This document shows positions 57,243-64,000 of a stretch of DNA of 64,000 bases, piece after piece. The stretch lies in the NCBI RefSeq assembly GCF_000004825.1, contig NW_008805065.1, forward strand, positions 1,488,001 through 1,552,000, written 5' to 3'. A model generated the notes under the pieces. That model saw only the letters and a program-made list of their open reading frames with translations, made no database searches and had not been told where the DNA came from. The position numbers and the translations under genes are program-made. This stretch comes from Heterostelium album PN500 (Eukaryota > Evosea > Eumycetozoa > Acytosteliales > Acytosteliaceae). Position 1 is the stretch's first letter; every line of letters starts with the position of its first letter.

Positions 57243-59393
57243 ATGATAAATTCAGAAATGGATGATTATGAAAGTCAATTTCAAAACCATCAAAAAAAGA
57301 ATAGTGGTAGTGGTGCTATTTTAAATAAATCATTGAGTAAATCACAGCAGTCACAACAACAACAACAACAACAGTTACAACAACAAATTTTACAAAGTAG
57401 AAATACTGGAAGTAAAAGTATAAAATCATCATCAATGGAAGCAAAACAGAAACAACAACAACAACAACAACAAGAAAACTCTAGATATCTACTCAGTCCA
57501 TCTTCATCTTCACCAAATGTAACATCGTTAGTGTCACCGGAGTCATCGCCAGTCCTTCTACCAAAAACTGGAAAACAATCATTGAAAGCGCAACAACAAA
57601 ACATGGTCAAACAAACATCAATTGGTAATCTAAAGCAGCATATTCAGCAACAACAGCAACAAATACATCAACAGCAATATAATTTAAATTCACAATCTAA
57701 ACTAGATCAAAATGATACTACTCCAACTTCATCCTCATTGATCCTTCAGAAACAACAACAACAGCAACAAACACCGAATCCTTTTGAAATACTCAATAAT
57801 CATATAAGTAAACTTACAGATCAAAATCCTGAATTATATGGGAAGATGAACCAATCTCCACCTCCAGTCAACTCCAATTCAGGTACATCCTCCTCCTCTG
57901 AACAACAACATCACCATCAACATCATCAACAAGAATCAGTATCTTCAATGTCTGAGCAATTACTTCTGAGAAACCAACAACAGAGCTCCAACCATTCATC
58001 TCCCAACAACTCACCTTCCAATATTGAACAAGAAATGAGACATTCCGCAACTACCACCACCACTACAACCACTACCACTTCGCCAACTCACCATGAAAGA
58101 AAGAATTCATTCAATCAATACCAAATACAACAAGAAAGAGAAAGAGATATGAGAATAACCAACAACAACAACAATAATATTAATAATAATGGTAGTCATA
58201 AAAAGAGATCATTTGATTTCATTAATAGTCAACAACAGCAGCAACAGCAACAACATGGAATGGATAGTAGTAATAACAACTCTAGCGAAAACAGTCCAAA
58301 TCTTCACTATAACAATGTTGTAGAATATCAAGAGAAAATTCAACACCAACGAAAGATAATAAAGGAGTTACAGACAATAAGCTTGAACTTAGAGAAACAG
58401 GTAGACTACTACAAGAATGAACTAAATCAATTCAAATCATCGATGGCTGCGAGTATTATGGATATTCTAGATGCCAACGAACACATACTATCAGCTCAAA
58501 AACAAAATTTAAATGAAGATAATAATAATAATAATAATAGTAATAATAATAGTGATAGTAAGAGTAATAATGATAAAAGACATTTACAACAACAACAACA
58601 TTTGATAAGTTCATCTAAACCACCTCCACCTCCATCACCGTCATCCATGACAACACCTTCTCATTCGAACTCTATTGCATCGATACCTTCACCATCACCT
58701 ATAATACCAGTACCATCACCTCAATCATCCAATATAAATACTGCTGAGCATGACAAACTGATACATTATCATCATCAACAACAACAACAGCAACAACATC
58801 ATCATCATCATCAACAACAATTACTACATCCACATAACCTGACAAACAAAGGTACTACTTCTATACCAACATCTAAACTATTACAATCTGCAACACTTCC
58901 TATGCCATATAGCAATAGTAATCCAACACCAAACTCGACACCAACCAAACAACAGCAACAACAACAACAACAAATGATGATGTTACAACAGCAGCAACTA
59001 CAACAACAACAACAACAAAATGGTCATAATCATCATCACCATCATCAACATCATAGTGGTAATAGTAGTCCAGGTCCTGAATACCAATATGTAATGGGAA
59101 TAGACGAAAGTCAGCAACACCAACTACAGAAGCAATATATGGTGTATGAAGCTACAAAGAAACAAAAGGTATCTTCGTCTCCCATTCCATCACCAACCAA
59201 CAACAACAATAACAACGTTAGCAGTTCTTCATCTGGTAGTAATAATAATGCCATACTAAAGAAAAAACTACTTCAACACCAACAACAAGCACAATATCAA
59301 CAACAACAATACCAACTTCAGAAACAACATTTTCAAGCACTACAGAATGCACTGGGAGCACAAGCACATACTCAACAACACCAATTTGATTAA
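57243..59393 (+). CDS. poly-glutamine coiled-coil protein, unrecognised
   Basis: A single exon of 716 residues. Long Gln, Gln-His, Asn and Ser runs occupy most of the protein. The only non-repetitive part is at residues about 360-415 (YQEKIQHQRKIIKEL... to ...ANEHIL). It has heptad-spaced leucines and isoleucines, a likely coiled coil, without a preceding basic region, so it is not an obvious bZIP factor. Gln/His-rich dictyostelid proteins with a short helical core are often transcriptional or signalling regulators; no specific function is supported. The ATG at 57243 is followed by another in-frame ATG at 57258. A TTATAG acceptor ends four bases before the first ATG, implying a spliced 5' leader. 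Confidence 0.7.
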   Translation: MINSEMDDYESQFQNHQKKNSGSGAILNKSLSKSQQSQQQQQQQLQQQILQSRNTGSKSIKSSSMEAKQKQQQQQQQENSRYLLSPSSSSPNVTSLVSPESSPVLLPKTGKQSLKAQQQNMVKQTSIGNLKQHIQQQQQQIHQQQYNLNSQSKLDQNDTTPTSSSLILQKQQQQQQTPNPFEILNNHISKLTDQNPELYGKMNQSPPPVNSNSGTSSSSEQQHHHQHHQQESVSSMSEQLLLRNQQQSSNHSSPNNSPSNIEQEMRHSATTTTTTTTTTSPTHHERKNSFNQYQIQQERERDMRITNNNNNNINNNGSHKKRSFDFINSQQQQQQQQHGMDSSNNNSSENSPNLHYNNVVEYQEKIQHQRKIIKELQTISLNLEKQVDYYKNELNQFKSSMAASIMDILDANEHILSAQKQNLNEDNNNNNNSNNNSDSKSNNDKRHLQQQQHLISSSKPPPPPSPSSMTTPSHSNSIASIPSPSPIIPVPSPQSSNINTAEHDKLIHYHHQQQQQQQHHHHHQQQLLHPHNLTNKGTTSIPTSKLLQSATLPMPYSNSNPTPNSTPTKQQQQQQQQMMMLQQQQLQQQQQQNGHNHHHHHQHHSGNSSPGPEYQYVMGIDESQQHQLQKQYMVYEATKKQKVSSSPIPSPTNNNNNNVSSSSSGSNNNAILKKKLLQHQQQAQYQQQQYQLQKQHFQALQNALGAQAHTQQHQFD

Positions 59394-59901
59394 ACATATA
59401 TTATCGTCATCATCATCACCATCATACCATATATTAATATAATATTATTAAATTTAAAGAAAGAATAGATAGAATCGTTAAATATTACTATGTTGTATTA
59501 CATCCGTAACAAGATATATTACAATAAATACCATTATATAAATAAAAAAATTAAAAGAATTAATAAATCTTGATATATTACTGTTTGCAATGTAAAATAA
59601 CATAACTTGTCGTACAATATAATAAAGAGTTATTTATTATTCTAATTTGTTGTTGTTGTTTGAATGTGATTGTTTGATTATGATATGTTCGTTTTAGATG
59701 ATTGTTATTACCACATTCTTTTCTTTTCTTTCTTTTCTATCTTTGATTATTGTGTCTAAATACTCCATGAGTGTAGATCTAAATGTTTCATTTGATTTCA
59801 TTTAATAGTGTAAAAAATGATTATTTATTTATTATTAATATATATAAGTTTTTAGTTATTATTAAGTTCTAGATAAATTATAATATTTGCACAAAGTGTT
59901 G
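59394..59901. other. convergent 3' intergenic region
   Basis: 508 bp of AT-rich DNA between the 3' ends of the poly-Q gene (+) and the small membrane protein gene (-). AATAAA signals occur on both strands. Nothing else is seen. Confidence 0.6.
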
Positions 59902-60291
59902 TTAGTAAACAAACATTAATGTAGTAGATAGATCTATTGATATTAATAATGATAATATAATATGGTGATATTACATACCATTTTTGATAAACTCTTGTCT
60001 CTTTAATCTATTTTCATATCTAGATAAAATTTGGAAGTTCTTCTTGTAAATATCCTCTTGCCAGTCGTATGTCTTGTAGTTGATGACACCAAGAGCGGCG
60101 GCAGCAGTCAAATGAACGTGTGGTCTGGTGAGGTATGGACGCTTGGCCAATACATTGATCATACAACCAAACAATACACCCATACCGATACCGGTGAACA
60201 CCTTGAAAGTTCTATTGATTCTCAAGAATGGGTAATCTTCATTGCTAATGAGATTAGATGATTCTGTAGCTGTTGTTGTTGTTGTTGTCAT
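59902..60291 (-). CDS. small mitochondrial-type membrane protein, NDUFC2-like in outline
   Basis: Exons on the minus strand 59979-60291 and 59902-59933, giving 114 residues. After a Thr-rich start (MTTTTTTATESSN) and PFLRINR there is a hydrophobic segment, FTGIGMGVLFGCMINVLA. A basic KRPYLTRPHVH loop, a second hydrophobic segment (TAAAALGVINY) and a charged C-terminal helix (IYKKNFQILSRYENRLKRQEF) follow. Length, two helices, the R/K-RP loop and the charged tail resemble complex I subunit NDUFC2 (B14.5b), which sits in the inner membrane. The resemblance is by pattern only. The C-terminal exon is very short (10 codons) and its acceptor AATATCAATAG is weak, so the last residues are uncertain. 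Confidence 0.5.
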
Positions 60292-61197
<906 letters not shown>

Positions 61198-61259
61198 GTA
61201 AATCAATCAAATTTACTACTTTTTTGTTAATTTTTTTAAATTTTATTTTTTATTTTTTG

Positions 61260-61810
61260 TGTTTCCAAGTATTAATGATCTTCTACGTCTCAATGTAGTG
61301 TTAACTCAAAGTGGTGTTAACTCCAGTGGTCCCCATATTGCAAGTTTTAGCTCTTTAACAAGTTGTACGAGACGTCTTTCACTCAAACAAATAACTTATA
61401 AATAAATAATTATCTTTGTTTTACTTATAATTATCTTATTTACTTTTATTATAATATATAATCGAAATGCTATAACATCACATTTGGCGACACCTGCAGG
61501 ATTGATTCTGACCATCACCGGTTCAACTTTTGCATCAATCAGATCTATCAGTTCTTATGAAACTATAGATACACCAGCACCCGTGTCAATCAAACATCTA
61601 TTTTGAGATGGTATCAACCATGGTTCCATCTCAAAATAGATGTAAATAAACCTAAATGTGTATTATTTTAATTCATTTTTGAATCTTGCTGTAAAATAAA
61701 GTATATTAATAATTGAACTTTTAATTAAAACAACTTTACTTGATAAGATCGAACATCTTAATTGGAATGTTTATCTGTTGGTGTGTAGCCACTTCACCTA
61801 TTCCTCTGTG
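61260..61810 (-). mobile_element. decayed retroelement (gag-pol type) fragment with aspartic-protease remnant
   Basis: On the minus strand, 61450-61610 translates to a retroviral-type aspartic protease segment with the active-site LIDTGAGVS motif. Flanking stretches at about 61740-61800 and 61290-61400 have similar coding-like, G/C-richer composition unlike normal intergenic DNA. No long terminal repeats, reverse transcriptase or integrase are visible. The piece is short and broken in several places, so it is an old, inactive fossil. Family: most like Ty3/gypsy-class LTR elements, with low certainty. Boundaries are approximate. Confidence 0.55.
61594..61643. repeat. perfect 18-bp inverted repeat with 14-nt spacer
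   Basis: ACATCTATTTTGAGATGG (61594-61611) and CCATCTCAAAATAGATGT (61626-61643) are exact reverse complements around a 14-nt spacer. The left arm belongs to the retroelement remnant, so the right arm looks like a short inverted copy made during insertion or rearrangement. Confidence 0.9.
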
Positions 61811-62234
61811 TTTCTTTATAGAAAAACATTAATAAAATAATTATTCTTAATTTATTATTATCTAACATTATTTTTATTTTATTGTTGTATTGACTATAAA
61901 TTAAGTTGTTATGGAACCACCTGATCAAAAGTACAACAATCATATTTACTTAAATAATATAACCACCTTTTTTCAATTTTTTTTTTTTATAATTCCAAAA
62001 TCTCTTTTTTTAGATTTGATTTGATTTCTTTTTTTTTTTTTTTTTTTTGAAAGTATCATATAATTATTGTAATAATAAATTTTTATCTAATCAATATAAA
62101 ATCAAAAGAGGATATATCCTATATTCAAATTATAGTTACAAAATAGTAAAAGGGCGATCGAAAAAAGTTAACATATACAGAACATATTTTTTTATAAAGT
62201 ATTCCAATTTGAATTTGATTTAGAGTGAAATAGG
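61811..62234. promoter_or_regulatory. upstream region of the TOG-domain gene
   Basis: AT-rich DNA with long T tracts (62029-62048 and others). I see no coding sequence. It presumably contains the promoter and leader of the gene starting at 62235. Confidence 0.45.
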
Positions 62235-64000
62235 ATGAATAGTACACAAGCAGCACAGACTGCAACTCAAATCATTGCAAAGATCAAGTCGAAGGAATTC
62301 AAAGATCGTTTGAATGGCTATGAGGAGATGTTGAATCTGTTTTCAACGTTGCCCGACGGTAACGCTCCAGAGTTTCTCAGATTGTCACCGGCCTTTGAAA
62401 AGTATCTGTTGGTCGATCCGCAACCCGCCAACAAAGACAAAGGTCTGCAGGTGTTGATGGTGTTTCTCGATCGAGCGGTGTGTCTAACGAATCCGACGGC
62501 CATTGCAAACAGCTATATCAACGACCTCACACTGGCACTGATTGAAAATGGGCTGAATAGCACGCGTGACTCGACCAAAGTCAAAACGATCGATGCCATC
62601 TTGATGTTGATCGAAGTGGTTGGACCCGATCAGGTTCTCAATCTGCTCTGCAACGTCGGATGCACCCACAAAACACCAAAGATTGCAACCTACTCGGTGT
62701 TTACACTGAAGGAGATCGTCCGACAATTCGGAAGCACTCTTATCAACATCGAGCCAATCATGACACAACTTGCCAATGCATTCGAACATCAGACCAAAGA
62801 GGTGAGATCTGAAGCATTGGCATTGGCAGTGGAGCTGTATCTCTGGATAGGCGACGCATTGGTACAACACTTGAAATCACTCAGACCTTCACAGCTCAAA
62901 GAGTTAGAATCATCGATCAACTCATTACCAGCCAATCGTGAAGTACCAGTTCCACTTCGTAGCATTAGAAATAACAGATATTCATCGTCATCATCTTCAG
63001 CATCAGCAGCAACATCAACATCGGCAACAATTTCAAATTCCACTACCATACCACAACCACCACCTCAACAGCAACAACAACAACCACAATCAATATTGAA
63101 ATCATCAAGTTCGAAAATATCAAATACACCCTCATCCATCACAACAAACTCGAATTCACCACCAAATTCCATTTCAAACTCCCCACCAAACTCGATAACT
63201 AAATCGAATGTATTTTCAAGTCCACAATCTACACCTACAAAACAACAACAACAACAACCATTACAACAACAACAACCATTGAATCAATCACAAACTCCTG
63301 GTCTTGCAGCAACAACAACAACTAATAATAACTATGATATTGGATTACAGAATCAACTTTTACAGTTCTATCAGACATCGGAGGATCCCTCTTGGAGTGT
63401 TAGAAAGCAAGCTATTACAGAACTCTTGATACCATTGATCTCTAGTGAGAAGATCTCTCAGTTGGTTCACTATGATTATCAAAAGATATCATCTACACTT
63501 GCCAAGCTTCTTGGCGACCCAAATATATTTGTCATTCTCACTTGTATCAATGCACTCGAGTTACTTGTAAAAAGACTCTCAAAAGATATATTTTTCAATT
63601 ATATTATATCACTTGTACCTATAATGGTAAGATATAACCATTATTATATATATATGTGATAATACTAACTTTTAAACAAAATACCTATGATTATTATTAT
63701 TATAGCTCGATAGTTTTAAAGAGAAAAGACCTCAACTTTGTGATTCAATTCATGCATGTTTAAATACAATAATGGATAAACAATTAAGAATTAATGATGT
63801 TTTAGATTGTAAATATTATTTATTATTTTTAGAAACTTGTTAAACATTTGACAAATTCATTAACTAAATGCTATAATTTATAGTTATTTTAGAGATTTTA
63901 ATTAATAGTAAAGTTAGCAAACTTAAATTTGAAGTATTATTCTGGTTTAAGAGATTAATACTTAATTCACATGCACAAACTTATAAGGATAAATTACCTT
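62235..64000 (+). CDS. XMAP215/CP224-family TOG-domain microtubule polymerase (5' part)
   Basis: Exons 62235-63626, 63706-63808 and 63884 onward, running off the window; phases close. Residues about 10-230 form a TOG domain: FKDRLNGYEEMLNLF, KGLQVLMVFLDRA, KTPKIATYSVFTLKEIVRQFG, KEVRSEALALAVELYLWIGDAL and SLRPSQLKELE. This is the order of TOG1 in XMAP215/ch-TOG/Stu2. After a Ser/Pro/Gln-rich linker (about 235-370), a second HEAT-repeat TOG domain begins (DPSWSVRKQAITELLIPLIS, then KLLGDPNIFVILTCINALELL). Such proteins add tubulin at microtubule plus ends and act at centrosomes; the dictyostelid member is CP224 (DdCP224). The long Gln/Ser linker between TOG1 and TOG2 is lineage-specific low complexity. 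I leave the symbol blank because only about 500 residues are visible. Confidence 0.78.

Overview
This 64-kb window is nuclear DNA from a dictyostelid social amoeba. The signs are very AT-rich intergenic DNA, short AT-rich GT-AG introns (mostly 70-120 bp), homopolymer Q/N/T/S tracts in coding exons, and gene families typical of Dictyostelia: a CTLD/TIG/EGF surface protein, B-box proteins, and a bulb-lectin-like secreted protein. Third codon positions in exons are richer in G/C than is usual for Dictyostelium discoideum. A genus such as Heterostelium/Polysphondylium or Cavenderia is therefore more likely, but the species cannot be fixed from the sequence alone.

Layout. 0-1.4 kb: 3' part of an M20 dipeptidase. 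2-4 kb: CLN3/battenin. 4-6 kb (-): GT2 glycosyltransferase of the B3GNTL1 type. 7.3-10.2 kb: RhoGAP. 10.4-13.8 kb: nucleoporin Nup107. 14.3-15.9 kb: B-box protein. 16-18.8 kb (-): little-elongation-complex subunit 2-like protein with a CCCH finger. 19-21.5 kb (-): dynamin-family GTPase. 24.6-26.4 kb: Ser/Thr-Pro-rich protein. 26.6-27.2 kb: double CDGSH iron-sulfur protein. 27.5-28.7 kb: uracil-DNA glycosylase. 28.9-32.1 kb (-): DH-PH-FYVE RhoGEF. 33.5-36.2 kb: 2OG oxygenase (-), SSAT-like acetyltransferase (+), two-span membrane protein (-).

The 36.4-51.4 kb segment looks like an accessory region. It holds a short B-box protein and a large C-type lectin/TIG/EGF receptor with a 98% identical 261-bp partial copy just upstream. 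It also holds an LRR protein, a secreted lectin-like gene with a decayed partial copy next to it, and an orphan protein. 51.7-52.6 kb (-): Vps29. After a 4.6-kb non-coding block come a poly-Q coiled-coil protein, a small NDUFC2-like membrane protein (-), a head-to-tail di-ubiquitin gene with a diverged second unit, a decayed retroelement fragment, and the 5' end of an XMAP215/CP224-type TOG protein that runs off the window.

Most genes are unrelated housekeeping functions: nuclear pore, retromer, lysosome, base excision repair, Rho signalling and microtubule growth. There is no operon logic, although several pairs are divergent and share promoters. The exon structures given here were derived by hand. 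Almost all splice phases close exactly, which supports them. Two host genes (ung and the RhoGEF) show an apparent one-base frame break in simple sequence.
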